From positions 35,241 to 99,240 of the forward strand of contig CAZEKB010000007.1 of the NCBI GenBank assembly GCA_964512225.1: 64,000 nt of DNA. The letters run 5' to 3'. Under the pieces are notes generated by a model. That model made no database searches. It was not told where the DNA came from and was given only the letters and a program-made list of their open reading frames with translations. Origin of the DNA: CAZEKB01 sp964512225 (GTDB lineage Bacteria > Myxococcota_A > UBA796 > UBA9615). Of this stretch, positions 16,347 through 25,416 are shown one piece after another. Position 1 is the first letter of the stretch. Every line of letters begins with the position of its first letter. Position numbers and translations under genes: made by a program.

Positions 16347-18059
16347 ATGCGCCGCACCGTCCTCGCCCTGCCGATCCTCCTGTGGGCGGCGACGGCGTCC
16401 GCGCAGGCCCCGCCGAACCGGCCCGGACCGCCCCCGCCGCTGGCGGGCGTCCCCATCGAGCTGCAGTGCGACGCGAAGCTCCCGGACGGCCACCCGGTCG
16501 CCCACCGTCAGCCGGGCGTCGACCTGCACACCCTCGCCGAGCGCGCCGAGGCCGAGGATCCGCTCGAGTGGCTCGACGACATGCTCTGCGACCGACTGTG
16601 GCGGATGCTCGAGGCGGCGGGAGCCCACCCCGCTCCCGACGACGTCCGCCTCCCCGCGCGCGCCATCGTCGAAGCGCGGCTCGAGGACCTCCAGATCTCG
16701 GGGACCCGCGAGGTGGACCAGCGCATCGGCGGCTCGATCCTCCAGGTCGCCGTGCCCCACTGGAGCCTGGGCATGCGGTGGCGACTGTCCTTCGCCGTGC
16801 ACTACCCGGCCGCGGATCCGTCCGACGACGCCACGGTCCTGAGCGCCCCGCCCCTCGAGCTCAATCCACGGGCCGGCGCCGAGCAGGACGACTACGCGCC
16901 GCTGCGACTCGGGGCCCTCCTCGAAGTGTCCGCCGCCCGCGCCTTCACCACCGTGCCCCGGATCATCGCCGACGACGGTCGCCTCGGCGATCTGCTCTTC
17001 GCGCGCGTCGATCGACCGCCCGGCGCGCCCCCCGAGCTCGGCGCCCCCGGCGCGGTCGGGGCCCAGTTCTGGCAGCTGCTCGTATCGGATCCGAAGCACC
17101 GCCACGACGCCCTGGCGTTCCACCTCGGCAGCCGGGTCATCCCCCAACCGGCGCGCACCGAGCTGGCGTACTGGTTCCTCCTCAACGACTCGAACCCCAC
17201 GCTGCGCAAGGACGTGCTCGCGTGGCTGCTGCGCGGGGAGCACCCGCCCGACGCCGAGCAGCCGCTCAGCGACCGGCTCTTCATCGCCTTGCGTTGGCTC
17301 CTCGCGCGCGACGGCTCCCCCCGCATGCGCGGCCGGGTGATCGACAGCCTCGAGGGCCGCGTGACGGACGACGTGCGCGACCTGATGCTGCTCGGATCCA
17401 CGGATCGCGCGAGCAGCGTGTCCGAGCGGGCGCTGGGGGGCCTGAGGCGCTTCGCCGCGCCCACGCTGTCCGACTACCGGCGCATGGAGGCCGAGCCCGC
17501 CCCGCCGTCGCCCGCGAGCTGGACCGTCGCCCTGGACGGCCGCGTGGTCATGCCCGACGGGTCGCCCGCGTCGCACCGGCTCGCCCTCGTGCGGGAGACC
17601 GGCGGGGCCCCGTCGGAGAAGTGGCTCGTCCGCTGGCTCCACTCGGGGCGCGTCGAGGCCGGAGAGCTCGACTGGGCCATGGTCGCCTGGGCGGACCTGC
17701 TGGAGCACGAAGCGGCGCGCGTCCGCCGGGCGACCATCGAGCGCCTGGGACGGGAGACCGACCGCGCCGAGGCCCGGTCCCTGCTCGCGGGCCCCATCGC
17801 GTCGGAGCCGCTGCCCGAGCTCCGGATCGAGGCGCTGCTCGGCATCGGGGCCGTCGAGGACCCGGCCGCCCGCGACGCCGTGCTCGCGGCCACGGAGGAC
17901 CCCGACGCGGCGGTGCGGAAGGCCGCCGCCGAGGCGCTGATGGTCATCCCCGGGCGGAGCGCGCAGGTGCGGCTGGAGGCCCTCCGGGACAACGATCCCG
18001 ACCCGAAGGTGCGGCGACGCGCGCGGGTCTCGCTGCGCAAGCGCGGGAAGTCCGGCTGA
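16347..18059 (+). CDS. exported protein with C-terminal HEAT-like repeats
   Basis: This 570-residue protein has a cleavable signal peptide (ending ATASAQA) and no lipobox, so it is probably periplasmic. Residues about 25-270 form an unrecognised domain. The C-terminal part (about 300-570) has alpha-helical repeats with HEAT character, such as EHEAARVRRATIERLGRETDR, EDPDAAVRKAAAEALMVIPG and DNDPDPKVRRRARVSLRKRG. Such repeats usually bind proteins. TAGTCT at 16331-16336 ends ten bases before the ATG, and there is no Shine-Dalgarno. It faces the lipoprotein gene at 18066 tail to tail. No specific function can be given. Confidence 0.75.
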   Translation: MRRTVLALPILLWAATASAQAPPNRPGPPPPLAGVPIELQCDAKLPDGHPVAHRQPGVDLHTLAERAEAEDPLEWLDDMLCDRLWRMLEAAGAHPAPDDVRLPARAIVEARLEDLQISGTREVDQRIGGSILQVAVPHWSLGMRWRLSFAVHYPAADPSDDATVLSAPPLELNPRAGAEQDDYAPLRLGALLEVSAARAFTTVPRIIADDGRLGDLLFARVDRPPGAPPELGAPGAVGAQFWQLLVSDPKHRHDALAFHLGSRVIPQPARTELAYWFLLNDSNPTLRKDVLAWLLRGEHPPDAEQPLSDRLFIALRWLLARDGSPRMRGRVIDSLEGRVTDDVRDLMLLGSTDRASSVSERALGGLRRFAAPTLSDYRRMEAEPAPPSPASWTVALDGRVVMPDGSPASHRLALVRETGGAPSEKWLVRWLHSGRVEAGELDWAMVAWADLLEHEAARVRRATIERLGRETDRAEARSLLAGPIASEPLPELRIEALLGIGAVEDPAARDAVLAATEDPDAAVRKAAAEALMVIPGRSAQVRLEALRDNDPDPKVRRRARVSLRKRGKSG

Positions 18060-18065
18060 GGCGCC

Positions 18066-18635
18066 TCACGGGGTCTGCAGGGTCGTCGTTCGCGCGTCGG
18101 ACCACGTGCCGCCGGTGTCGGTGCCGCCCGTCAGCTCGAGCGTGACCTCGCCCTGCAGGGGCGCGGGGCCGAACCCGCCGGACGTGCGCACCGACTGCTG
18201 GGTCCCGCACTGGTGGAAGAGGGTGGGGAGGCCGTCGATCCCGTCGTAGAGCAGGGCGACCAGGATGTCCTCGGACTCCTCGCCGGCGAGGACCTGCCAC
18301 GGCGGCTCGTCGCAGCTCGTGGGGCCGGACGTCGCGAACTGGTCTCCGATGGTCAGATCGACGCGGGTGACGCTCAGGGTGGCCGCCGGACCCTGGTTTT
18401 CGACGCGGAAGACGATCGAGTAGTCGGCGCAGTCGACCTCCACCCCGTCGGCGTTCGGCTCGCACCGGTAGACGTCGTCCACGGTCGCCGTCATCCCGTC
18501 GATCCGCGCGTCCGCGTCGTCATCGCCGCCCCCGCCGCCGCCGCCACCGCCCCCGCCGCCCCCGCGGGACGAGCTCCCGCAGCCCACGACCAGGCCCGCC
18601 GAGAACAGCGCGACGAGGACGAACCGGACGGGCAT
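18066..18635 (-). CDS. Gly-rich lipoprotein of unknown function
   Basis: This 189-residue lipoprotein has the signal and lipobox SAGLVVGC (Cys19), then a run of thirteen glycines and DDDADARIDG, then one domain of about 150 residues. The text FRVENQGPAATLSVTRVDLTIGDQ has the look of a CARDB/DUF11-like beta sandwich. Four cysteines (YRCEPNADGVEVDC, TSCDEP, HQC) could form disulfides. Its ATG shares one base with the stop of the TPR/beta-barrel gene (TGATG), so it is translationally coupled and may be a partner lipoprotein of that outer-membrane protein. Confidence 0.8.
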   Translation of the reverse strand: MPVRFVLVALFSAGLVVGCGSSSRGGGGGGGGGGGGGDDDADARIDGMTATVDDVYRCEPNADGVEVDCADYSIVFRVENQGPAATLSVTRVDLTIGDQFATSGPTSCDEPPWQVLAGEESEDILVALLYDGIDGLPTLFHQCGTQQSVRTSGGFGPAPLQGEVTLELTGGTDTGGTWSDARTTTLQTP

Positions 18636-21517
18636 CAGAAGATGAAGTAGGTGGCCAGGAGCAGGCGAAGGTCGAGGTAGCCCGGGGGATCCGGCACGGG
18701 GTTGCGGACGATGCCGTCGGCGTCCACGTGGGCGAGGCCCAGGTGCCGGCCCGCGTGCACGCCGAGGATGAGGTCGATGCCGATGGGCTGCAGCAAGCGC
18801 CAACGGTGCTGCATCCCCACGTCCGCGACGTTGTTCCAGTAGTCGTTGCGGATGTCCTTGATGAACCGACCCTCGACGAGCGGCTGCCACGCGATCGGCC
18901 CGGTGACGAGCCAGGTGGCGCCGAAGCGACCGCGCGCGAAGAAGAAGACGTTGTGGTCGAACCGGCTGACGTAGGTGACGTCGCCGTAGAACTCGGCACA
19001 GGCGAGCAGCTCGAGGCGCGCCCCGCCGGGCTGCGGATCCGGATTGCAGGTGGGCGTGGACGGCCCCACGTACGCCCCGATGCGGAGGTCCCACGTGGCC
19101 GGGGTCCTCCCGTCTCGGATCAGCTTCAGGGCGAAGGCGATCTGCGCGTACACGCCGGCCTGCTGCCGCCAGAAGCGGAAGAGGATGCCGCCGCCCACGA
19201 GCAGGGCGTTGTCGTTGAGGATCAGCGGCGTCTGGCTGGGGTCCGTGATGCCCCGCGAGCTCACGTCGCGGCTGATCTGCAGGAAGACGTAGGGCTCGAG
19301 GTCGAGCCAGGGGATCGGCCGGACGAAGCCCCGGATGCGCAGGAACCCGATCAGGTTGTCGAAGCGCTGGGGCGCGAGCCGCGAGTAGCCGTACAGGTCC
19401 GCGTACAGGTCGCCCCAGAAGAGGCGAGGCATCACCTGCAGCTCGGTGTGCGCCGTCTGCGCGTACTCGGGGTCTTCGCCCTGCTTGGCGTCGCGGAAGT
19501 GCTTCCGGGCCTGCTTGATCCGGCCCGCGGCGAGCTCCAGGTACCCGAGCTCGAGGTCCACGATCTGCGGGTCCGCGCCCATCTCCCGGGCCACCTCGTA
19601 GGCCTCCCGGGAGCCCTCGAGGTCGCCGAGCCGCCGCAGGATGCGGGCGTTGGCGAGCCACTGGTCCGAGCCCCACGCCTTCCGCCCCTCGGGGGGGAGC
19701 GCGTCGAGGTCCGCCTGAGCCTGCTCGACGACCTCGTCGTCGCGTCCGGTGCGGGCCTTCGAGAGGTGCTCGCGCGCGATGTCGGTCCACTTGCGGGCGT
19801 CCTCCAAGACGGCCCGGTAGTCGGCGATGATCGCCTCGTTCGCCTCGGGGGCGCCGCGACCCAGGTCGAGGGCGCGCACCGCGCCGTCGTAGTCGCCCAC
19901 GCTCGCGAGGAAGTACGCCTCGCCGATCCAGTGGTCGCCCGTCCAGTCCTCGCGCTCTCGGGGGTCCGACGTGGCGAGCCCGCCTCGACCGCGCACCTCG
20001 TACTCGTCCGCCTCTTCGCCCCGGACGAGGCTCGCGTAGTGCTCCTTCGCCGCGTCGAGGTCGCCCCTCCCCTCGGCGATCACGGCGAGCTCGAGGGCCA
20101 CCACCCGGGGGTCCGCGCCGCGCTCCACGGCCGTGGCGAAGGCGGCCTCGGCGGCCTCGATCTCGCCCTCGCGCTTGAGGCGATAGGCCTCGATCATCCA
20201 GTGGCGCCCGCTCCACTGCGCGGGGTCGTCGGGGGGCAGGTACTCCAGCTGCGCGGCCGCGAGCACCACGACCGCCTTGTTCGGCCCGCTCGCCGCCTCC
20301 AGGAACCGCTTGCGCGCCGTGCCCTTGTTCCCGCGCTCGAGCTCGACGTACCCGATCTCCATCGCGATCGACTGGGCATCGGCGCCCGCGTCGCGGGCGA
20401 AGCGGAACGCCGCGATCGCCCCGTCGTAGTCGCCGCTGCGCTTCATCACGTAGGCCTGGTTCATGAAGCGCTGGGCGAACTCGCGGCGCTGCTGCTCTCG
20501 GATCCGGGCCTGCTCCAGCTCGAACAGCTCCTCTTCGGTGAGCTCCGGCTCCTCGGGGACGTCGTCGCCGTCCTCTTCCGCCGCCTCTTCCGCCGCCGCC
20601 GCCGCCTCGGCCGCCGCCTTCGCCTCCTCCTCGCGCTGCCTCCGACGGGCCTCGGCCTCGAGCTCCGCGGCTTCCCGCGCGGCCTTCTGCTCGGCCCGGA
20701 CCGCGGGCCGGAGCTCGCGCATCTTCAGGGCCACCTGCCCCAGCTCGAAGTGCGTCTGCTGGGGCTCGGCGCCGTCGTCCAGCGCGCGCCGGTAGGCGAC
20801 CACGGCCTCGTCCCACCGCTGCTGGTCCCGCAGCCCTCGCGCCTCCGCGAGGAGGCGGTCGCTCTCGGTGAGCTCCCCGATCCCCGGCGGCAGGGCCGCC
20901 AGCGCGCCCGCCGCCTGCTCCGCGAGGCGCTCGTCGTCGCCCTCGCTCGCGGCGATGAACGCGGCCCGCGCGGCGTCGAGCCGCTCCCGGTGGATCTCGA
21001 CGTAGCCGAGCTGCAGGTCGACGGCCTGGGCCGACCAGCCCGCCTCGCGCGCCTCCTCCAGGGCCTCGACCGCGGCGTCCCAGTCCTGCTGCTCGCACAG
21101 GTCGTAGGCCTTGGTCATCGCCGCGTGGGCGACGGTCCCCTCCGCCTGGCTGGACCGACCGAGGTTGCCCAGCTCGAGCTCGGCCTGCTCCTTCAGCTTC
21201 TCGTTGGGCCCGCCCTTGGCCTTGTTGAACTGGGCGCGGGCGGCCTCGATGTTGCCGAGCTGGGTGAAGACGTACCCCATCTCCATCGCCAGGACCTGGG
21301 GGTCGCCCCCCGCCTTGCGCGCCTTCTCGAACGCGTCGAGCGCGCCCCGGAAGTTGCGCACGGCCTTCCGCTTCCAGCCCTCGGCGGTCCACCGGTCGGC
21401 GTTCCAGCCGCTCGTATCCTCGGCCTCGTCGGCGGCGGGGGCCGAGGCGGGCGTGCCCACGCCCACCAGCAGTGCGAGCAGGGCGACGGGCAGGAACCTC
21501 GAAATCCGCATCCTCAT
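18635..21517 (-). CDS. large TPR protein with C-terminal outer-membrane beta-barrel (NfrA/BcsC-like layout)
   Basis: This 960-residue protein has a signal peptide ending ASAPA. About 16 helical repeats follow (residues 40-690), each like DWDAAVEALEEAREAGWSAQAVDLQLGYVEI, which is TPR-like. One long Ala/Glu-rich coiled coil (REEEAKAAAEAAAAAEEAAEE) lies near 300. The last 260 residues alternate in beta-barrel style (DLEPYVFLQISRDVSSRG, RLELLACAEFYGDVTYVSRF) and end in a hydrophobic strand with terminal Phe (LLLATYFIF), the usual outer-membrane insertion signal. The layout resembles NfrA, BcsC and PgaA, which export or bind polysaccharides. ATG 21517 overlaps the FIST stop (ATGA), which decides the start. 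Confidence 0.8.
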   Translation of the reverse strand: MRMRISRFLPVALLALLVGVGTPASAPAADEAEDTSGWNADRWTAEGWKRKAVRNFRGALDAFEKARKAGGDPQVLAMEMGYVFTQLGNIEAARAQFNKAKGGPNEKLKEQAELELGNLGRSSQAEGTVAHAAMTKAYDLCEQQDWDAAVEALEEAREAGWSAQAVDLQLGYVEIHRERLDAARAAFIAASEGDDERLAEQAAGALAALPPGIGELTESDRLLAEARGLRDQQRWDEAVVAYRRALDDGAEPQQTHFELGQVALKMRELRPAVRAEQKAAREAAELEAEARRRQREEEAKAAAEAAAAAEEAAEEDGDDVPEEPELTEEELFELEQARIREQQRREFAQRFMNQAYVMKRSGDYDGAIAAFRFARDAGADAQSIAMEIGYVELERGNKGTARKRFLEAASGPNKAVVVLAAAQLEYLPPDDPAQWSGRHWMIEAYRLKREGEIEAAEAAFATAVERGADPRVVALELAVIAEGRGDLDAAKEHYASLVRGEEADEYEVRGRGGLATSDPREREDWTGDHWIGEAYFLASVGDYDGAVRALDLGRGAPEANEAIIADYRAVLEDARKWTDIAREHLSKARTGRDDEVVEQAQADLDALPPEGRKAWGSDQWLANARILRRLGDLEGSREAYEVAREMGADPQIVDLELGYLELAAGRIKQARKHFRDAKQGEDPEYAQTAHTELQVMPRLFWGDLYADLYGYSRLAPQRFDNLIGFLRIRGFVRPIPWLDLEPYVFLQISRDVSSRGITDPSQTPLILNDNALLVGGGILFRFWRQQAGVYAQIAFALKLIRDGRTPATWDLRIGAYVGPSTPTCNPDPQPGGARLELLACAEFYGDVTYVSRFDHNVFFFARGRFGATWLVTGPIAWQPLVEGRFIKDIRNDYWNNVADVGMQHRWRLLQPIGIDLILGVHAGRHLGLAHVDADGIVRNPVPDPPGYLDLRLLLATYFIF

Positions 21518-22692
21518 GGAGCCCTCAGCAGCGCGATCGACGACGTGAACCCATGCACCCGGGTCCGCCCCTGGACGGGTCCGATCTCCCCGCCGCAGAA
21601 GAAGCCGCCGATCGGCAGCTCGCCCAGGTGCTCCACGATCATGCCCGAATCGTGACCGGCCACGCCGTACAGGCCCTCTCCGCGGCCCAGGCAGCTGAAC
21701 AGGAGCGCGGCCGCGGGCTCGTCCGGCTCCGCCGCGAGGCGGCGCCGCAGCATGGCCCGGAGGTCCATCGCCGACGCGTGGGCGTCGCGCAGGTGGAACT
21801 GAATGACCTGCTGCGGCCGCATCTCCGACCCCACGGCGACGATCCCGAGCTGCGGGTCGACCCCCACGAGGTTGCGGATCAGGAAGTCGCCGTGCTCCAG
21901 GTTCGACGGGTCCGACTTGAGCGAGACGCCGAGGCAGAGCGACGTGCGGAAGCGCCGCTGGTCCTCTTCGGGCAGCGACTCGAAGAGCTCGAGCAGCGCC
22001 TTGGCGGCGGGGCGTCCGTCGATCTCGTGGATGAGGTTGGCCTCGCAGCGCGTCACGAACATCGGCGCCCCGATCGGGCGGCAGCCCTGCGCCACGACCG
22101 TGTCCACGAGGATCTCCCCGCGCAGCGTGACGGCCGCCGTGCCCATGCGGTGCATCGCGTCGTCCACGAAGAGGACGTTGAGGCCGGGGGCCGCCGCGCC
22201 GGAGGCCAGCCCGCCGATCTTCACGGCCTTGGGGAAGCTCGCGTCGAGGCCCGCCAGGAGCGCGTCCACGTCCATGGTGAAGGCGTCCGGGAAGAGGAGG
22301 AACTGCGGGTCGCCCACGGGCTCCAGCCCCATGAGGTCGTGCCAGGCCTCGGGCTCGGCGTTCCATCCCGGGAGGTCGGCGCCGTCGATGTGGACCGCGC
22401 GCACCTCGACGTCGGGGAGCACCGCGCCCACCAGGGCGATCGCGGGGACGTGTTCGAGCTCCCGGCCCCCGCCGACCACGCCTCCGGCCGCGCAGCCCGC
22501 GATCGCGGCGTCGGGGAACGCGGCGCGGAGGGCCGCCGGGACGCGGTGGTAGTCGTCGCCGTAGCCGGGGGTCACGAAGACGAGGAGGAGGTCCGGTTCG
22601 TCGCCCTCGAGCTTGCCGACGAGGCGGGCGATCGCGCCGGTGAAGGCCTCGTCGAAGCCGCCCCCGGCCGCGAGGGTGGAGGCCCACTTCAT
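21514..22692 (-). CDS. FIST-domain sensory protein
   Basis: This 392-residue soluble protein has FIST_N (residues about 25-220, with LLLVFVTPGYGDDY, IAGCAAGGVVGGGRE and KIGGLASG) and FIST_C (about 225-385, ending IGGFFCGGEIGPVQGRTRVHGFTSSIALLRA). FIST domains are found in signalling proteins and are thought to bind small ligands such as amino acids. Here they occur with no kinase or cyclase attached. A strong Shine-Dalgarno (GGGGGAGGAG) precedes ATG 22692. It is coupled by ATGA to the TPR/barrel protein and begins 38 bases after the aminotransferase stop. It may link a cytoplasmic metabolite to the exporter, but this is inference. Confidence 0.88.
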   Translation of the reverse strand: MKWASTLAAGGGFDEAFTGAIARLVGKLEGDEPDLLLVFVTPGYGDDYHRVPAALRAAFPDAAIAGCAAGGVVGGGRELEHVPAIALVGAVLPDVEVRAVHIDGADLPGWNAEPEAWHDLMGLEPVGDPQFLLFPDAFTMDVDALLAGLDASFPKAVKIGGLASGAAAPGLNVLFVDDAMHRMGTAAVTLRGEILVDTVVAQGCRPIGAPMFVTRCEANLIHEIDGRPAAKALLELFESLPEEDQRRFRTSLCLGVSLKSDPSNLEHGDFLIRNLVGVDPQLGIVAVGSEMRPQQVIQFHLRDAHASAMDLRAMLRRRLAAEPDEPAAALLFSCLGRGEGLYGVAGHDSGMIVEHLGELPIGGFFCGGEIGPVQGRTRVHGFTSSIALLRAP

Positions 22693-22730
22693 CCGCGCTC
22701 CTCCCCCATCGGATCGGCGAGTCGCATGCA

Positions 22731-24050
22731 CTACCCCTCGTAGTGAGCGTCGCACAAGTCGAGCCCCCGGTCGATGATCGCAAACCCGCGCCGCAGATCC
22801 TCGTCGGAGATGCACAGGGGCGGGTTGCACATGAACGAGCCCCACCGGACGAATGTGAACAGGTTCTCGCGCCGGAAGTGCGCGCCCAACTCCTGCATCG
22901 CGGGCGACGTGCCGTTGTACGGCGCCATGCGATCGCCGGCCGCGTTCTTCTGCAGGTCGACCATCCCGAACATCCCGATGTTTCGAGCCTCCTTGACGCA
23001 CGGATGCTTGGCCGCCAGGGCGTCCATCTCGGCCCTCATCTTCGCGCCCATGACCACCGCCCGCTCCACCAGGCGGTCCTCCTGCATCACGCGGATGACG
23101 GCCTCCGCCGCCGCGAGGCCCACGCCGTGTGAGTTGTAGGTGAGGCCGCCCCAGAACACGTTCTCGCGGAAGTGGGCCGCGATCGGGTCGGAGACCCCCA
23201 TCGCGCCGAGCGGCACGTAGGACGACGTGAGGCCCTTCGCCATCGTGACGATGTCCGGGACGATGCCGCCGTGCTCGAAGGCGAACCACTTGCCCGTGCG
23301 CCCGAAGCCCGCCATCACCTCGTCGCAGACGAGCAGGATGCCGTGCCTGCTCAACAGCTCCTCGAGGCCCCGCAGCCAGCCCTCGGGGGGCGGCATGATC
23401 CCGTTCGTCCCGATCACGGGCTCGATGAACATGGCCGCGATGGTCTGCGGGCCCTCGTACATGAGCACTTCGTCGAGGTAGCGGAGGTGGTTCTCGGTGC
23501 GCTCGGCGTCCGTGTCGCCGAACGAGTAGTCGTAGGGGACGGGGGGCATCACCCGCAGGAAGCCGGGGGCTCCGGGCTCGTTGGCCCAGCGCCGGGGATC
23601 GCCGGTGAGCTGCATGCAGGCGTGGGTGGCGCCGTGGTAGCTCCGCAGCAGACTCACGATCTTGTGCCGCCCGCTGTAGAGCCGCGCCGCCTTGATGGCG
23701 TTCTCGTTGGCCTCGGCGCCGCCGAGCGTGAAGAAGAACGTATTGATGTTCCCGGGGACGATCTCGGACAGCAGCTTGCCGACGCGCGCGCGCACGGCCG
23801 TGGCGGTGCCCGGGTAGACGTACGTGAACTCGTCGAGCTGGGCCTTGATCGCGTCGAGGACGCGCCGGTCACCGTGGCCGACGTTGACCGACATCAGCTG
23901 GGAGTTGAAGTCCAGGACACGCGTCCCGTCCGGCTGCACCATCCACACGCCTTCGGTGCGCGCGATGGGCATCGGGTTCACCGCGTCGCCGCGGGTCCAC
24001 GTGTACATCGTGTGCTCTTTGCACAGCCGGACGATCTCTTCGGGCGTCAT
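22731..24050 (-). CDS. class III pyridoxal-phosphate aminotransferase
   Basis: This 439-residue enzyme moves an amino group between an omega-amine or amino acid and an oxo acid. Fold type I signatures are all present: LGGAEANENAIKAAR (phosphate loop), SYHGATHA, EPVIGTNGIMPPPEGWL, DEVMAGFGRTGKWFAF (cofactor Asp) and MAKGLTSSYVPLGA with the Schiff-base Lys. The pattern is close to taurine-, beta-alanine- or putrescine-pyruvate aminotransferases, but substrate cannot be fixed. An excellent Shine-Dalgarno (GGAGGAGGT) precedes ATG 24050. It lies between the anti-sigma gene (25 bases upstream) and FIST (38 bases downstream), so it may be part of the same long leftward transcript. Confidence 0.92.
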   Translation of the reverse strand: MTPEEIVRLCKEHTMYTWTRGDAVNPMPIARTEGVWMVQPDGTRVLDFNSQLMSVNVGHGDRRVLDAIKAQLDEFTYVYPGTATAVRARVGKLLSEIVPGNINTFFFTLGGAEANENAIKAARLYSGRHKIVSLLRSYHGATHACMQLTGDPRRWANEPGAPGFLRVMPPVPYDYSFGDTDAERTENHLRYLDEVLMYEGPQTIAAMFIEPVIGTNGIMPPPEGWLRGLEELLSRHGILLVCDEVMAGFGRTGKWFAFEHGGIVPDIVTMAKGLTSSYVPLGAMGVSDPIAAHFRENVFWGGLTYNSHGVGLAAAEAVIRVMQEDRLVERAVVMGAKMRAEMDALAAKHPCVKEARNIGMFGMVDLQKNAAGDRMAPYNGTSPAMQELGAHFRRENLFTFVRWGSFMCNPPLCISDEDLRRGFAIIDRGLDLCDAHYEG

Positions 24051-24075
24051 ACCTCCTCCAGACGAACAACCCAGG

Positions 24076-24921
24076 CTACTCGATGCCGGGCTCGGGCGAC
24101 GGGCCCCGACCCGAGACGAGCACGTCCCCGGCGGGAGATTCGGCGTCGACGTCCGCGTTCGGGGACGCGTACAGCTCGAGCACGACGCCCGGCCCGGGCA
24201 GCTCCGGCAGGGCGAAGGGCTGGGGGCTCGGACCCACGTCGGGGTCGACCGCCAGCGGGCCCACGCGCACGAGGGCCTCGCCGCTGCGCAGCCACAGCAC
24301 GAACGTCGTGTCCGGGGGCGCGGGCTGCGCGGGCGGTACGAGCAGGGCGCGCTCTCGGGGCCAGTCGAGCACGGCCCGCCCCCGGGCGACGCCGGCGTTG
24401 TCGAACAGGTCCACGACGACCGAGGTGGGGTCCGCCACGAGGCTCGCGAGCGCCTCGGCGGGCACGAGGCGCTCCCGCACCATCCGGTAGTCCGCCGCCA
24501 TGCTGCGAGCCTGCGCCTCGGCGGCGCGACGACCCTGCGCGGCCCACTCGGCGTCCTCGACCTGCCGCTGCCCCCACCACGCGGCCGCGACGACGGCCCC
24601 GATCATCAGGAACAGCAGCGTCCAGAGCAGGCGACGCTCGTTGGTCTCGGCGTACACGATCGCGGGCTCGGCCTCGAGCTGCGCCGTCTCCTCGGCGGCC
24701 GCTCGCAGCGCTTCGGCCGCGCCCTCGGGCACGGGCACCGGCGGGAACGCCAGGGGCAGCCCGTAGTAGGCCTCCAGCACGGTCTCGAGCTCGGCCGCGC
24801 AGGCGGGACACCCCTCCGAGAGGTGCAGCCGCACGCGGTTGGCGGGCCCGGCCTCGACGGTGCCGAGCGCGACGGCGACGAAGTGCGGGCGGATGTCCCG
24901 GCAGCGGTCGACGTCCATCAT
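24076..24921 (-). CDS. anti-sigma factor, zinc-finger/RskA type
   Basis: This 281-residue membrane protein has an N-terminal zinc-finger-like motif (HLSEGCPAC, near 32-40), a single membrane span (LLWTLLFLMIGAVVAAAWWG, about 97-116), a short coiled coil (AEWAAQGRRAAEAQARSMA) and a periplasmic RskA-like beta domain (about 165-281). This is the layout of ECF anti-sigma factors that release their sigma on an envelope signal. ATG 24921 overlaps the stop of the sigma-like gene (ATGA), the usual sigma/anti-sigma coupling. The periplasmic domain is acidic and Pro-rich at its end. Confidence 0.85.
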   Translation of the reverse strand: MMDVDRCRDIRPHFVAVALGTVEAGPANRVRLHLSEGCPACAAELETVLEAYYGLPLAFPPVPVPEGAAEALRAAAEETAQLEAEPAIVYAETNERRLLWTLLFLMIGAVVAAAWWGQRQVEDAEWAAQGRRAAEAQARSMAADYRMVRERLVPAEALASLVADPTSVVVDLFDNAGVARGRAVLDWPRERALLVPPAQPAPPDTTFVLWLRSGEALVRVGPLAVDPDVGPSPQPFALPELPGPGVVLELYASPNADVDAESPAGDVLVSGRGPSPEPGIE

Positions 24922-25370
24922 TCGGACGGCTCCGCGGCGGCCGCGACGAGGGCGGCGAGGGCGGCGGGCCCGCGGTCCGGGCGGGGCACGTCGTTGCGCC
25001 AGCAGGCGACGACGGCGTCGCGGTCCTCGGGGGAGATGCGGGCGAGGGGATGGTCGGGGGCGGGCTCGGCCGACTCGACGGTCACCCGGAGACCCCCGCC
25101 GACGGACGCCACGGCAGCCTCCCGCGCCGCCGCGAGGGCCCACATCAGGGGCCGGCCGAAGTGTCGGTCGTAGTGCGCGGCCTCGCGCCACAGGCCCACG
25201 AAGACCTGCTCGAGCAGCTGCTCGGCCGTCGCCCCCGGGCCGACGATGCGGACGAGGGCGCCGTGGACCCACGGTCCGGCCGCGGCGTGGAAAGCGACGA
25301 GACCGCTCACGTCCCCCGCGGCCATGGCCTCGACGTGGATCAGCAGCTCCGCATCGGACGGCACCCGCAC
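24918..25370 (-). CDS. truncated ECF sigma-factor-like protein (region 2 only)
   Basis: This 150-residue protein resembles ECF sigma region 2 (AELLIHVEAMAAGDVSGLVAF, then LLEQVFVGLWREAAHYDR and WALAAAREAAV, the classic -10-binding region). After it, only ARISPEDRDAVVACW recalls the start of region 4. The rest (NDVPRPDRGPAALAALVAAAA) lacks a helix-turn-helix. Normal ECF factors have 160-200 residues and an intact region 4. It overlaps its anti-sigma gene by four bases. The start is GTG, with TACCAT six bases upstream. It may be a degenerate sigma, a decoy or a co-regulator. Confidence 0.75.
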   Translation of the reverse strand: MRVPSDAELLIHVEAMAAGDVSGLVAFHAAAGPWVHGALVRIVGPGATAEQLLEQVFVGLWREAAHYDRHFGRPLMWALAAAREAAVASVGGGLRVTVESAEPAPDHPLARISPEDRDAVVACWRNDVPRPDRGPAALAALVAAAAEPSE

Positions 25371-25376
25371 GCCCGA

Positions 25377-25382
25377 ATGGTA
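25377..25382 (-). promoter_or_regulatory. -10 box (TACCAT) for a leaderless transcript
   Basis: On the minus strand TACCAT ends six bases (TCGGGC) before GTG 25370. It separates the sigma/anti-sigma operon from the flippase gene that ends at 25417. Confidence 0.5.
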
Positions 25383-25416
25383 GCCGACCGGGCGCGGGGA
25401 CCCGGGCCCGGGCCCG

